Origin: Cordylochernes scorpioides | Lineage: Eukaryota > Arthropoda > Arachnida > Pseudoscorpiones > Chernetidae | Reading direction: 5' to 3' | Length of the DNA stretch: 64,000 nucleotides | NCBI GenBank assembly: GCA_030710605.1 | Contig: CP092865.1 | Location: 136,231,500 to 136,295,499 of the forward strand | Part shown: one piece after another, positions 44,160 to 56,901 of the stretch | Position numbering within the stretch: the stretch's first letter is position 1 | Layout of the letters: each line of letters begins with the position of its first letter | Made by a program: the position numbers and the translations under genes | Notes under the pieces: generated by a model | The model's input: the letters and a program-made list of their open reading frames with translations, nothing else | Told to the model about the DNA's origin: nothing | Database searches by the model: none

Positions 44160-44325
44160 AGCTCCACAAGGAATCTAATGGAATCTTCACAATCTACCAA
44201 AGAGGTGTTTAGCTGTTAAAGTTGCTAGGCCAAATCTATGGTCCAAATATAGATGGAAATTTTCCCGGATGGAGATTGATCTATAAAACATTGGTCACCT
44301 CTCCAGTCAAAATAGACGTTAAGGT
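44160..44325 (-). repeat. Fragment of the retrozyme-like repeat
   Basis: Matches the right part of the 320-bp unit: AATCTAATGGAATC, CCAAAGAGGTGTTT, GGCCAAATCTATGG, ATAGATGGAAA and a diverged CGCCTCTCCCGTC block. The hammerhead segment is not included. Confidence 0.75.
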
Positions 44326-45189
44326 TTTATGTAATAGTATATAATAATTAATATTTTAGTATCTATTTCTCAGTAAAAAGGACAAACTCCGCCTTTGCCG
44401 GTCCCAAGCCCGGATGAAAAAGGAAGAGGGGGAGCCTGGCCCGGCTGATAGTACCCTGTAAGGGCTCCTGATCCAGGAATACAGGATGAGCAGTGTTTGT
44501 ACTCCTTGTTAGGAGTATCTGCACATGGCGTCTGTTCCTCATGTCAGAGGCATCCATTTCTTTTGGAGCTAAGTCGGCCTGCCACTGCTCCCAGTCTTAA
44601 TGACAAAGGCAGACTTATTCTACTTTACCCAATCATGATGTTTGTCAAATCCCTTTTTCAAAAGTCTCAAGCTTTACAACCTTGACACCCTAATATGATT
44701 GGGTGGAGATAAGAAAGAAAAAGTAGAAAAAGACAAAGGACAACATTAAAAAAGATAAATGATTTAAAAAGAAAAACAGACAAAGTGGTATATCAATTCA
44801 GAGAACTCCTACCACAGTATTTATTTTCTATGAATGTATTTCGAACAGAACATGACATGTCCCTACTGCCAAGAAAAACCAGCAACAATCTCTCTACCTG
44901 CCTCCCAATACCAAAGATATCAGACGCCACCTACCTAGGAATTCGCAAACCTAAGCCCGACACCCCTGGAGAATCTTCACAGAAATAAATCTGCTTGACG
45001 TTATCTTACGCCGTGGATTTTCACTGATATTGTGAATAACTTGGAGAATTTGTTTACTTTGGAGCAAATAACCTGAGAGTGTTTGTCAATTAATATAATA
45101 TTGATTATTTATATATACCACACATCTTTGAAATATATATTGATATAAATTTTAACTACAAAACTAAATTTCAAAATATTATATGATAT
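44326..45189. other. Unassigned; GC-richer block 44370-44620
   Basis: The block contains TTGCCGGTCCCAAGCCCGG and is clearly more GC-rich than its surroundings, resembling part of a retroposon, but I cannot name the family. The remainder is AT-rich with no gene. Confidence 0.35.
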
Positions 45190-45335
45190 AAAAGCATTGG
45201 GCGCCTCTCCCGTCAGAATAAACGTTAAAACCTGATGCCATTTATTGATACAGGTTTTGACGTTTATTTTGACGGGTGAGGCGCCCTATGCTTCTATGGA
45301 TCAATTTCTTCCCGGAAAATTTTCCATCTATTATA
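45190..45335. repeat. Hairpin made of the retrozyme-like repeat edge
   Basis: The edge block of the 320-bp unit is present twice head to head: GCGCCTCTCCCGTC (45201) and its complement GACGGGTGAGGCGCC (45271). The right flank CTTCCCGGAAAATTTTCC matches the adjoining part of the family. Confidence 0.85.
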
Positions 45336-45518
45336 TGATATGTTAAACAATTTTAAAATATTCCTTTAATACGTTTCCATATACGCTTAATTTATGAACA
45401 AAATGTATTATATTTTATTCTCTCTAAAATATTACATCCAATCGTTGAATTGAAACAAAAGATTAAATTCTGGAAATTGTGAAGAATATCATAGAGTGAA
45501 GCAAATGTGTAGGTAGAA

Positions 45519-48500
45519 ATGGAACGCTTCACGATTTTGTGTGTCATCCTTGCGCAGGGGCCATGCTAAACTTCTCTGTATCGTTCCTATTGTAGTAGTT
45601 ATACCGCCGAACACAGGGGCCATACCTTAATCTTCTCTGTATCGTTCTTATTTTAGTAGTTGTACCGCCGAACACAGGGGCCATACCTTAATCTTCTCTG
45701 TATCGTTCTTATTTTAGTAGTTGTACCGCCGAACACAGGGGCCATACCTTAATCTTCTCTGTATCGTTCTTATTTTAGTAGTTGTACCGCCGAACACAGG
45801 GGCCATACCTTAATCTTCTCTGTATCGTTCTTATTTTAGTAGTTGTACCGTCGAACACAGGGGCCATACCTTAATCTTCTCTGTATCGTTCTTATTGTAG
45901 TAGTTGTACCGTCGAACACAGGGGCCATGCTAATCTTCTTTGTATCGTTCTTATTGTAGTAGTTGTACCGTCGAACACAGGGGCCATACCTTAATCTTCT
46001 CTGTATCGTTCTTATTGTAGTAGTTATACCGTCGAACACAGGGGCCATGCTAATCTTCTTTGTATCGTTCTTATTGTAGTAGTTGTACCGTCGAACACAG
46101 GGGCCATGCTAATCTTCTTTGTATCGTGCCTATTGTAGTAGTTGTACCGCCGAACACAGGAGCCATGCTAATCTTCTCTGTATCGTTCCTATTGTAGTAG
46201 TTGTACCGTCGAACACAGGGGCCATGCTAATATTCTCTGTATCGTTCCTATTGTAGTAGTTGTACCGCCGAAAACAGGGACCATGCTAATCTTCTCTGTA
46301 TCGTTCCTATTGTAGTTGTTGTACCGCCGAACACAGGGGCCATGCTAATTTTCTCTGTATCGTTCCTATTGTAGTAGTTGTACCGCCGAACTGGTATCAC
46401 AGGGGCCATGCTAATCTTCTCTGTATTGTTCCTATTGTAGTAGTTGTACCGTCGAACACAGGGGCCATGCTAATCTTCTTTGTATCGTGCCTATTGTAGT
46501 AGTTGTACCGCCGAACACAGGGGCCATGCTAATCTTCTCTGTATCGTTCCTATTGTAGTAGTTGTACCGTCGAACACAGGGGCCATGCTAATATTCTCTG
46601 TATCGTTCCTATTGTAGTAGTTGTACCGCCGAAAACAGGGACCATGCTAATCTTCTCTGTATCGTTCCTATTGTAGTAGTTGTACCGCCGAACACAGGGG
46701 CCATGCTAATTTTCTCTGTATCGTTCCTATTGTAGTAGTTGTACCGCCGAACTGGTATCACAGGGGCCATGCTAATCTTCTCTGTATCGTTCCTATTGTA
46801 GTAGTTGTACCGCCGAACTGGTATCACAGGGGCCATGCTAATCTTCTCTGTATCGTTCCTATTGTAGTAGTTGTACCACCGGACACAGGGGCCATGCTAA
46901 TCTTCTCTGTATCCTTCCTATTGTAGTAGTTGTAACGCCGAACACAGGGACCATGCTAAACTTCTCTGTATCGTTCCTATTGTAGTAGTTGTACCGCCGA
47001 ACTGGTATCACAGGGACCATGCTAAACTTCTCTGTATCGTTCCTATTGTAGTAGTTGTACCGCCGAACTGGTATCACAGGGGCCATGCTAATCTTCTCTG
47101 TATCGTTCCTATTGTAGTAGTTGTACCACCGGACACGGGGGCCATGCTAATCTTCTCTGTATCCTTCCTATTGTAGTAGTTGTACCGCCGAACACAGGGA
47201 CCATGCTAAACTTCTCTGTATCGTTCCTATTGTAGTAGTTGTACCGCCGAACTGGTATCACAGGGGCCATGCTAATCTTTTCTGTATCATTCCTATTGTA
47301 GTAGTTGTACCGCCGAACTGGTATCACAGGGGCCATACCTTAATCTTCTCTGTATCTTTCTTATTTTAGTATATGTACCGCCGAAAACAGGGGCCATGCT
47401 AATCTTCTCTGTATCATTCCTATTGTAGTAGTTGTACCGCCGAACACAGGGGCCATGTTAATCTTCTCTGCATCGTTCCTATTGTAGTAGTTGTACCGCC
47501 GAGAACAGGGTCCATGCTAATATTCTCTGTATCATTCCTATTGTAGTAGTTGTACCGCCGAACACAGGGGCCATGCTAAACCTCTCTGTATCGTTCCTAT
47601 TGTAGTAGTTATACCGCCGAACACAGGGGCCATGCTAATATTCTCTGTATCGTTCCTATTGTAGTATTTGTACCGCTGAACACCGGGGCCATGTTAATCT
47701 CTGTATCGTTCCTATTGTAGTAGCTGTACCGCCGAACACAGGGGCCATGCTAATCTTCTCTGTATCGTTCCTATTGTAGTAGTTGTACTGCCGAACACAG
47801 GGGCCATGCTAATCTTCTCTGTATCGTTCCTATTGTAGTAGTTGTACCAACGAACACAGGGGTCATGCTAGTCTTCTCTTTATTGTTCCTATTATAGTAG
47901 TTGTACCGCCGAACACAGGGACCATGCTAATCTTCTCTGTATCGTTCCTATTGTAGTAGTTGTACCGCCGAACACAGGGACCATGCTAATCTTCTCTGTA
48001 TCGTTCCTATTGTAGTAGTTGTACCACCGAACACAGGAGCCATGCTAATCTTCTCTGTATCCTTCCTATTGTAGTAGTTGTATCGCCGAACACAGGGACC
48101 ATGCTAATCTTCTCTGTATTGTTCCTATTGTAGTAGTTGTACTGCCGAACACAGGGGCCATGCTAAACCTCTCTGTATCGTTCCTATTGTAGTAGTTATA
48201 CCGCCGAACACAGGAGCCATGCTAATCTTCTCTGTATTCTTCCTATTGTAGTAGTTGTACCGCCGAACACAGGGACCATGTTAATCTCTGTATCGTTCCT
48301 ATTGTAGTAGTTGTACTGCCGAACACAGGGGCCATGCTAATCTTCTCTGTATCGTTCCTATTGTAGTAGTTGTACCGCCGAACACAGGGACCATGCTAAT
48401 CTTCTCTGTATCGTTCCTATTGTAGTAGTTGTACCACCGAACACAGGGGCCATGCTAATCTTCTCTGTATCCTTCCTATTGTAGTAGTTGTACCGCCGAA

Positions 48501-50272
48501 CACAGGGATCATGCTAATCTTCTCTGTATTGTTCCTATTGTAGTAGTTGTACCGCCGAACACAGGGACCATGCTAATCTTCTCTGTATCGTTCCTATTGT
48601 AGTAGTTGTACCACCGAACACAGGAGCCATGCTAATCTTCTCTGTATCCTTCCTATTGTAGTAGTTGTACCGCCGAACACAGGGACCATGCTAATCTTCT
48701 CTGTATTGTTCCTATTGTAGTAGTTGTACTGCCGAACACAGGGGCTATGCTAATCTTCTCTGTATCGTTCCTATTGTAGTAGTTGTACCACCGAACACAG
48801 GGGCCATGCTAATCTTCTCTGTATCCTTCCTATTGTAGTAGTTGTACCGCCGAACACAGGGACCATGCTAAACTTCTCTGTATTGTTCCTATTGTAGTAG
48901 TTGTACTGCCGAACACAGGGGCCATGCTAATCTTCTCTGTATCTTTCCTATTGTAGTAGTTATACCGCCGAACACAGGGGCCATGTTAATCTCTGTATCG
49001 TTCCTATTGTAGTAGTTGTACCACCGAACACAGGGGTCATGCTAGTCTTCTCTGTATCCTTCCTATTGTAGTAGTTGTACCGCCGAACACAGGGACCATG
49101 CTAAACTTCTCTGTATTGTTCCTATTGTAGTAGTTGTACTGCCGAACACAGGGGCCATGCTAATCTTCTCTGTATCTTTCCTATTGTAGTAGTTATACCG
49201 CCGAACACAGGGGCCATGTTAATCTCTGTATCGTTCCTATTGTCGTAGTTGTACCGCCGAACACAGGGGACCATGCTAATCATCTCTGTATCGTTCCTAT
49301 TGTAGTAGTTGTACTGCCGAACACAGGGGCCATGCTAATCTTCTCTGTATCGTTCCTATTGTAGTAATTGTACCGCCGAACACAGGGGCCATGTTAATCT
49401 CTGTATCGTTCCTATTGTAGTAGTTGTACTGCCGAACACAGGGGCCATGCTAATCTTCTCTGTATCGTTCCTATTGTAGTAGTTGTACCGCCGAACACAG
49501 GGGCCATGCTAATCTTCTCTGTATCGTTCCTATTGTAGTAGTTGTATCACCGAACACAGGGGCCATGCTAGTCTTCTCTGTATTGTTCCTATTATAGTAG
49601 TTGTACCGCCGAACACAGGGGCCATGCTAATCTTCTCTGTATCCTTCCTATTGTAGTAGTTGTACTGCCGAACACAGGGGCCATGCTAATCTTCTCTGAA
49701 TCCTTCCTATTGTAGTAGTTGTACCCCCGTACACAGAGTCCATGCTAATCATCTTTGTATCCTTCCTATTGTATAGTTGTACCTCCGAACACAGGGTCAT
49801 TGTAATCATCTCTGTATCGTTCCTATTGTAGTAGTTGTACCGCCGAACACAGGGCCATGCTAATCTTCTCTGTATTGTTCCTATTGTAGTAGTTGTACCG
49901 TCGAACACAGGGGCCGTGCTATTCTTCTCTGTATCGTTCCTATTGTCGTAGTTGTACCGCCGAACACAGGGGCCATGCTAATCTTCTCTGTATCGTTCCT
50001 ATTGTAGTAGTTGTACCGCCGAACACAGGGGACATGTTAATCTTCTCTGTATCGTTCCTATTGTAGTAGTTGTACCGCTGAACACAGGAGCCATGCTAAT
50101 ATTTCTGTATCGTTCCTATTGTAGTAGTTGTACCGTCGAACACATGGGCCATGCTAATCTTCTCTGTATCGTTCCTATTGTAGTAGTTGTACCGCCGAAC
50201 ACAGGGCCATGCTAATCTTCTTTTTATCGTTCCAATTTTAGTATATGTACCGCCGAACAAGCGTGTACACAT
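45519..50272 (-). repeat. U6 snRNA-derived satellite array 1, about 80 units
   Basis: Read on the minus strand, each unit is a segment of spliceosomal U6: TTCGGCGGTACA, then GGAACGATACAGAGAAGATT and AGCATGGCCCCTG, followed immediately by the next TTCGGC. Units are 59 bp, or 66 bp when a GATACCA spacer is present. The last unit (45519-45600) continues into the true U6 3' half (GCGCAAGGATGACA, TCGTGAAGCGTTCC). The first unit (about 50225-50272) keeps the unaltered ACATATACTAAAATTGGAAC. Each unit has the ACAGAGA box and the AGC triad but not the internal stem-loop. No T-run terminator is visible. Confidence 0.95.
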
Positions 50273-50466
50273 ATTTAGATAGATATATTCTATAGAGATA
50301 ATAAAATATTTAGAGGAATTTAAATTTCTGAAAATATCCAGCAGTTTAAATTCTTAAAAATTTAATTGCATACAAAATTATATATACTTGCAAACTCTAC
50401 ACTCGCCTGTTCAATGATACGCTAACCATGACGTATGCACGAAGGAACCTGTGGCCATTGGACATA

Positions 50467-51788
50467 CGAGGTGTGTTCAAAGAGTTTCGCGACTTTTGAA
50501 TTTTCGCGGGTTACGTATATTCGAATTTCGATCTTTTTTGTGGCTTTATGTTGGTACTCATGTCTCTCAAGTATGCCGACAAGCTCGGCCATTTTGAATG
50601 TTCACTTAATTGTTGACAGCTGCTTTGCTTGCAGGTGTTTTGGATCGTCTTCGATTTTTATCTATTAAAAAAAATGGATCAAAGAACCTGTATCAAATTT
50701 TGTGTGAAAAACGAAATTAAGTGCGTGGATGCATTCTGAATGTTGACTGTGGCATACGGAGAAGCTACCTTGGACCGAAGCAACGTTTATCGGTGGTACA
50801 AAATGTTCTCAGAAGGCCGAGAAGATGTGAACGACGAAGAGCGTGCCGGACGCCCGAGCACTTCAACAACAGACGAAAAAATTAATGAAGTGGAGAAAAT
50901 GATATTGGCCAATTGTCGAATCACCGTTAGAGGAGTTGCTGAGGACCTAAACATATCGATTGGCTCGTGCCATTCGATTTTTATCAATGATTTGGGCATA
51001 AGACGGGTCGCCGCGAAATTCGTACCAAAATTGCTCAATTGCGACCAAAACAGCATCGCATGAACATTGCTAATGAGATGTTGGACTCTCTCCGCGACGA
51101 CCCAAATTTGCTCCAGAGGGTCATAACTGGTGACGTAGCGTGGGTTTATGGTTATGACGTGGAAACCAAAGCTCAATCATCTCAATGGATACTGCCGCAC
51201 GAACCAAGACCGAAAAAAGCGCGCCAAGTTCGGTCGAATGTGAAAGTTTTGCTGACAGTTTTCTTCGATTGCAGGGGCGTGGTGCATCATTAGTTCTTGC
51301 CACAGGATAGAACGGTCAATAAGGAATATTACCTGCAAGTTATGCGCAATTTGCGAGGAGCAATCCGCCAGAAACGCCCGGATTTGTGGAAGAACAAAAA
51401 TTGGCTTTTGCACCACGATAACGCCCCTGCTCACACATCGTTGCTTGTGCGCGACTTTTTTGGCCAAAAACAACACACTAATGATGCCGCAGCCATCGTA
51501 TTCCCCAGATTTGGCCCCCTGTGACCTTTTCTTGTTCCCTAAACTGAAGAGGCCCATGAAAGGACGACGTTACGCTACGCTTGACGAGATAAAGACGGCA
51601 TCGAAGGAGGAGCTGAAAAAGATTTTAAAAAATGATCTTTTGAAGTGCTTCGAAGATTGGAAAAACCGTTGGCACAAGTTTATAATATCTCATGGGATTA
51701 CTTTGAAGGGGACAAAATAGGTATTCATGAATAAATAAATTATTTTTGAAAAAACACAAAAGTCGCGATACTTTTTGAACACACCTCG
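50467..51788 (+). mobile_element. Mariner transposon 2, complete ends, inactive
   Basis: 1322 bp, with ends CGAGGTGTGTTCAAAGAGTT and the inverted complement AACACACCTCG, and TA on both sides (50465-50466, 51789-51790). The inverted repeats match over about 28 bp. The family differs from mariner 1. It is inserted in an older retroposon. Confidence 0.93.
50674..51720 (+). pseudogene. Mariner 2 transposase, two stops and two frameshifts
   Basis: Starts at ATG 50674 (MDQRTC); the stop TAG at 51718-51720 gives the family length (349 codons). Helix-turn-helix region to about residue 120. The catalytic Asp residues are all present: TGDVAWVY (codon 51132), HHDNAPAH (codon 51417) and LAPCD (codon 51523). 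Lesions: TGA near 50737, a frameshift near 51050, a TAG at about 51291 (in HH-stop-FLPQ) and a compensating frameshift near 51480-51490. The first and last parts share one frame, so the two indels balance. Confidence 0.92.
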
Positions 51789-52204
51789 TATATCGGACCT
51801 GGAGGCTGTTGTTGGGTGCTGCGCTGCCTGGAGTATAGGAGTTCCATCTATGTTTTCTTCCTGTGGTGAATCTGTTAAAGACCGGTGGTCCTAATAAAGC
51901 TTTGTGTGTGTATATATATACTTGCAAATATATGCAAATAGATCATTGACTGGTGTTGAGAGAAGATATAAATAGAGAAAGAAGCACTTGGATGTTTGTA
52001 TGGGCTGTTTAATATTTCAATGGCTATTTCTGGGGAAATAAGTTTGTTTTTAGAACAGATCACAAACCATTTATTTATAAGCGTAATACAAAGTAGGCGT
52101 CAGTTTTACCAACAAGATTTAATAGTTTGACACTTCAACCATATGACAATGAAATAGAGTATATTCAGGATAATATTGCCGATATATTTTGAAAACTTCA
52201 ACTA

Positions 52205-52440
52205 ATATTTCCTTTGGAAATATTGTTGTTGTTGTCGTGTCCAATGAATAGCCTCAGATGTCTCCATACATCTCTATCACAGCAATGTCCACCATCTTCA
52301 TTGGAAAATGGGTGACGTTGCCATGTTAGTCACCTTGGACCAGAATTTGGTCAAATATTCCAAGAGTCCAGGGGGGACCGCAGGGAAGTGTGGTCGGACT
52401 CCCCCCCCAAATATTGTGTTGTGAAGAATATATTTAAAAA
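52205..52440 (-). mobile_element. Retroposon with (CAA)n tail, antisense
   Basis: On the minus strand it ends ATTCATTGGACACGACAACA followed by more CAA triplets, a tail typical of small LINE-derived or SINE retroposons, and it is much more GC-rich than the gypsy remnant around it. AATATT occurs at both edges and may be the target duplication. Confidence 0.5.
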
Positions 52441-52790
52441 TTCATTTTCATATTTCAGAAGAAATAAAGGCAATTTACTTCAATATGATATTAAGAAACA
52501 TAAAATGAAGAGAAGATCCATTTCTCAAAAAACTAACTAGATTTTTCAAACTGGAAATTGGCCATACCAAATTAATAATTCTGAAATTAAAAGGTTGGCA
52601 CAAATAAAGAACTTTCAGTTTACGATTATCTCATTTTAAAAGGAAAAGAATTGTTATCAAAGAAATCTTGGGAAATATTTTAGATCTAGCTTATGAAACT
52701 TATTAAGGATTCGATAGAACTAAACGAATTTAAAGAGAAAAATAATATTGGCTCAATATGGGACAAAGATATAGAAAGACTTATAAAGAA

Positions 52791-53041
52791 TTGTGAAAAA
52801 AAAGGCATCTTCTTATCGTGCAACTGAAAGTTGTTGATGACTTGCGCCATCTATCGGAATGAATATCAACTATTCTCATTGATTTTTAATTATTCCAGAA
52901 TTGGCCAAATACCCATTCTTGATTAATCAATTCTGGAATAATTTAAAATCAACGAGAATAGTTTATATTTATTCCGATAGATGGCGCAAGCCATCAGCAA
53001 CTTTCAGTAGCACGATAAGGAGATGCCTTTTTTTTTCACAA
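52791..53041. repeat. Foldback palindrome, family F, inside gypsy 4
   Basis: Arms share TTGTGAAAAAAA, GGCATCTTCTTATCGTGC, GCGCCATCTATCGGAAT and AATTATTCCAGAATTG with their inverted complements, leaving a loop of about 25 bp. It splits the integrase region of gypsy 4. Confidence 0.88.
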
Positions 53042-53279
53042 TTTATGCACCTTATCCCAGTGCAATATCACATTTGTACTATTTATTCACATTATAAAGA
53101 ATTGTTAGATTTGTCATGACAATCAGCTTTAATGACATGACCAGCCTAACCACACCAATACTTCCTCGACCAATGGTATAAGTTAGGTGTAGACTTGGTA
53201 GGACCATTTGATTCAAAATATATTTTGACATTTATTGATTAGTATTCATTATTACCAGAAGTAATTATAATAAACGATA

Positions 53280-53459
53280 CAGTTAAGCCTGTCTATAGCG
53301 CCCCATCTGAATAGCGCCTTCCTCTCTATAGCGCCCGATTTTAAACATTAAAATGTAAACATTTTACATTAAAAGCAACCTGTTTATAGCACCCCCTCTC
53401 TATAGCACCCTATTTTAGTGAGTCCCAAGAGGGGGCGCTATAGACTATAGGTTTAATTG
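53280..53459. mobile_element. Tigger/pogo-like MITE, 180 bp
   Basis: Ends CAGTTAAGCCTGTCTATAGC and the inverted complement GCGCTATAG...TTTAATTG, flanked by TA at 53278-53279 and 53460-53461. CTATAGCGCC repeats inside. No coding capacity. Sits in the integrase core of gypsy 4. Confidence 0.8.
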
Positions 53460-54310
53460 TATTTCTTTAAAAATCGTAATTTCAAAATCAAAAGAAATGT
53501 TTGCAAGATATGGAATTGACATTGAAATAGTCCATATAATGAATTTCAGTTTTTAAACAAGGATACTGAACAATATTTTATTGAAATCAGTTATAAGACA
53601 TATAAGAGTATCCCCTATTATCCTAAAATCCATGGAAATATCGAACAACAAACACAGGTTGGATATTACAAAAATGTATATCAGTAAAATTACAAAGAAA
53701 GGATTGAAAAGAAGAATTTAAAAATGTTATAAAGACATACAGGTTGTCTCCACACCCATCTACAGGTAAAACTCTAGCATGTTGCTCTTTTTGTCCAGGG
53801 AAATAAGAAATAAGATCATTGATAGAATCAGCAATGATTCTATTATGGATAAAGAATTAATGGAGCATAATCAAGTCTATAAAGACAATTGACAATAAAA
53901 ATAATTTTATTGACATCTTGTCAATACACGCAAAGTGCACAGTCTTCACTATTTTAAAAATATAATTATATATATATATGATACTATGTACAAAGAACAT
54001 GGCACCTCAGCCACCGCTGCAGAGTTTGGTGGAGAATCACCAGTGGGTCTCCAGCGACACCACGTATTTCACGATCTAGGAAGAAAACGTAGATCGCGTA
54101 CTTCGCCGCTGAGGTGATGGTGATGGCGTGGTCCTCGAGACCAACTGGAACGTCTAACAAGGAAGAATGAAAAATATGATAATAGCACAAGAATAAGGTC
54201 TCATGAATTCAAGAAAGACAATATTGTCTATGTCTCAAACACTGATATGAAAAGCAAGCTGCCAACAAATTAAGATTACCAAAGTTTTACCATTCTATAG
54301 AATAATTTCA

Positions 54311-56901
54311 GGTAGTGTTTTATTCATATTAAACTATAAAATGTTTATATTATACCATAAAATGTCGTTACTAAACTTTTAAATGGGCTTCTAAGAGTGC
54401 AAAACCTTTAATACACATACAATATGCCCATGTTAGAATCAAAAATGAACTTTTTGAAAATTAAAAATAGTGTAGACAAAAGAAAAACTACTATAATAAA
54501 CTAATTTGATTTAAAATAAAAAGGTGGATCAATTAAAAATTTGAAAATAAAACATATATGTGATATCTTGGGACCTCTGGGACCAGTGTTACCTGATGCT
54601 AGACGAACCTCGATGTCAACTCTACCGTGCAGTCGTGGTGGAAGGCGACACAGCTGGGCCAAAGGTGAAATAAACAAACAGAGATTCCACTAAGAAGCGT
54701 CTGACGTCAAGAAGGAATGGGATGAGGAGAGAGGGAGATCTTTAGAGCAAGTGTTACCTTGTTGAGAGCCAAGCGTATATTGACAATTCTTGCTTCTCGA
54801 TTTAACACCAAGACCTGTCTTCTTTCCCATTGGTCGAAAGGTGTCACATGGCCTTTTTCTATTGGTTGACCTATTTAGGTGATGTCTTCTGATTGGTCTT
54901 TGCTACTGCCTTTGACGGAAGATACGTCCGGTCTTGTTCCGGAAATACGGGGCGTTACTCGACTTTTATGGTTTCCGCGGTCACAAGATACGTCCGGTCT
55001 TGCCCAGGAAATATTGTCTTGTAAATTATTTATAGTTGGGCTAGTTTTAAGCTTCTTTTGCTAGGCCTTGCTTCGACTTCTGTCCTAAGCCTGATTAGTT
55101 TTAACCCTAATTTTCTCCTGTTAGTCTCCATTCCTTCTATCTGTACAGTTGCGATACTTTATTAGATTCTTACGCGGTACAGATTGATGTTAGTTGAGGC
55201 TTTCTATGTGCAGTACATAAGAAGTTATATACAGTCATGGGGTGGAACATGTGGTAGTAGATATCTAGGCTATTTACAACAATTCCATGGTCTTAAATCA
55301 TCACATATATTGCTGTTGAAGTTTCAAATAAAATCGTAAAATATGGCTTAAAAATAAATTATCATCAAAGTGTGCAAATAATTGTTATTAAAATGATAAA
55401 TGTTGTTATTAAAGAGTTAAAAAAGTTGTCTCAAAAGTGAAAACATATATAATAACGTCATGCAATATCATTTTGATAATTTAAAATAAGTTATCTTTCA
55501 AAAGTAAACTAAAATTTCCTATAGCCTGGATTTTAAAATATACACCTACACTCAAAATTAATCAAAATAAACGAAACGAATTTCGCGCTCCAAAAAAAAG
55601 TAAATATAAGAGTATAGAAATATAAATTAACAAAAGAGAATTTTAAAAATGAAAAAAAAAAGGATATTTTAAAATCGTTAATCAATCTGTAATCAATCAA
55701 GTTAATGAATGAAAGATAAACAAAATTAGCAAAAGATCAATAAAAATAAGAGCAGATATTTAATTCCAAACGGCAGGCGTGCTTATATTAATTCAGATAA
55801 ATAGGGTTAGGAATTCGAGGCAGCTGATTCCTAGCAGAGGATTGTGAAACCAGGTCGAAAATACTTTAGCAACGACGCTCTCGTCTGCTTTATCGATTAT
55901 TTTTAATTAATACCCCAGCTCGATACGTGTGAGGGAACCCTAATTTATATTTCTGACAAGTTAATTTAAGCTAGCCCCCCCTCCCCCATCTTCTCCAAAC
56001 TTGCTCCTTTCTTAATGACTGGTCAATTTTTTTCCCTCAATTTCTCTACAATTACGTCAGCGTCCAGTTGCATCTGACAGCACTGGACATTCGGTTCGGT
56101 TGGAGTGATGATGATTAAATAATTTGTCATAGAGTGGAGGAAAATAATTTCGCTAAAGCTGGTGGAAGTCACAGAGGGAGAAAAAATATCATCATTAGCC
56201 GATTGAGGTAGAGAGAGAGAAAAAAAAAAGGTCGGGGCTGGATTATTGGTGTAAAATGGGCGAAAACATCAATTTGGCCCCGTAGAAATGATTAGTTAGT
56301 CTGTGATTTATCTAGGGACTGGCCTATGAAGCTGTCTACGGAGATGATTTAATGTAAAAAGCGAACGGTGAAAGATGTGCAGGGGGACCAGATGCGCTTG
56401 TTCCCCGCTTGTTTGCCCTCGAATTGTTCTTCTTTTGTTCCCGCCCAAATAAATTAGTCAATAAGCGCAGTCGTCTGCCTTTGTTTATTCATTCCCTGAC
56501 GCCATCTTGGATGCCGCCATTCTTCCAAAGGGTTTTCCTGAATACTTTATAATTTTATGCCGTTTTTGGTGTGTGAATGATGAAGTGTTAATGCCTTTTA
56601 TTCTGTTCGATTTGTCTTACTACAAAAGAATCCTTCTTCTTTGATTTATCTAAAGAATGCTTATGTTATTTCTATGTTGCAAATATTTTTCCTCAACAAT
56701 TAATATTGCCCAGTGAGAGATCTTGATTGAAATCCATCATATATAATGTCAATATATGTGTCTTCCAATGGATTCTAAGGATTTCAAACTGTATCATATT
56801 GGAAAGATTATAGGAATCCTAACCCTTAAAAATTCATTTTTTTAAATCGATATATAATCCAAACACCATTTTGTCACAATTGTGTGGAAAAACATTACAA
56901 A
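54311..56901. other. Unassigned region between the U6 arrays
   Basis: No gene is recognised. GC content is higher at 54780-55030, with three ATTGG (inverted CCAAT) motifs (54827, 54859 and about 54890) and a direct repeat of GATACGTCCGGTCTTG (54919 and 54984), suggesting an LTR-like or promoter-like segment. The stretch 55760-56560 looks low-copy and non-repetitive. Confidence 0.4.

Larger units (their letters stand above)
50405..51925 (+). mobile_element. Retroposon interrupted by mariner 2
   Basis: The two pieces (50405-50466 and 51789-51925) join across the mariner and match an antisense copy at 61005-61155: GAACCTGTGGCCATTGGACA, GGACCTGGAGGCTGTTGTTG and AATAAAGCTTTGTGTGTG. It ends in a TG/TA microsatellite, like a LINE or SINE tail. 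Parent family not identified. Confidence 0.75.
51990..54310 (+). mobile_element. Ty3/gypsy remnant 4 with later insertions
   Basis: Highly decayed. Legible pieces in order: RNase H tail (FRTDHKPFIYKRNTK and LQPYDNEIEYIQDNIADI, 52040-52200), integrase zinc region (KDIERLIKNCEK, about 52760), integrase core start (WYKLGVDLVGPFDSKYILTF, 53175-53240), later integrase (KHRLDITKMYISKITKKG region, 53640-53710) and a C-terminal module (HEFKKDNIVYVSNTDMKSKL, 54205-54270). At least three other elements have inserted into it. No LTRs found. Confidence 0.75.

Noticed and set aside
45519..45600. Functional U6 snRNA gene
   Set aside because: The 3' half is present but the 5' side runs into array units, and the end reads CATTTCTACC with no T-run terminator.
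46609..47336. Long open frames with a repeated NDTEKISMAPVIPVRRYNYYNR peptide
   Set aside because: They arise because the 66-bp U6-derived unit is divisible by three. The DNA is explained by U6, and the frames break wherever 59-bp units occur.
53990..54170. Coding exon in GC-richer DNA
   Set aside because: A short open stretch on the minus strand looks protein-like, but no family is recognised and it lies inside a decayed gypsy; probably another insertion.
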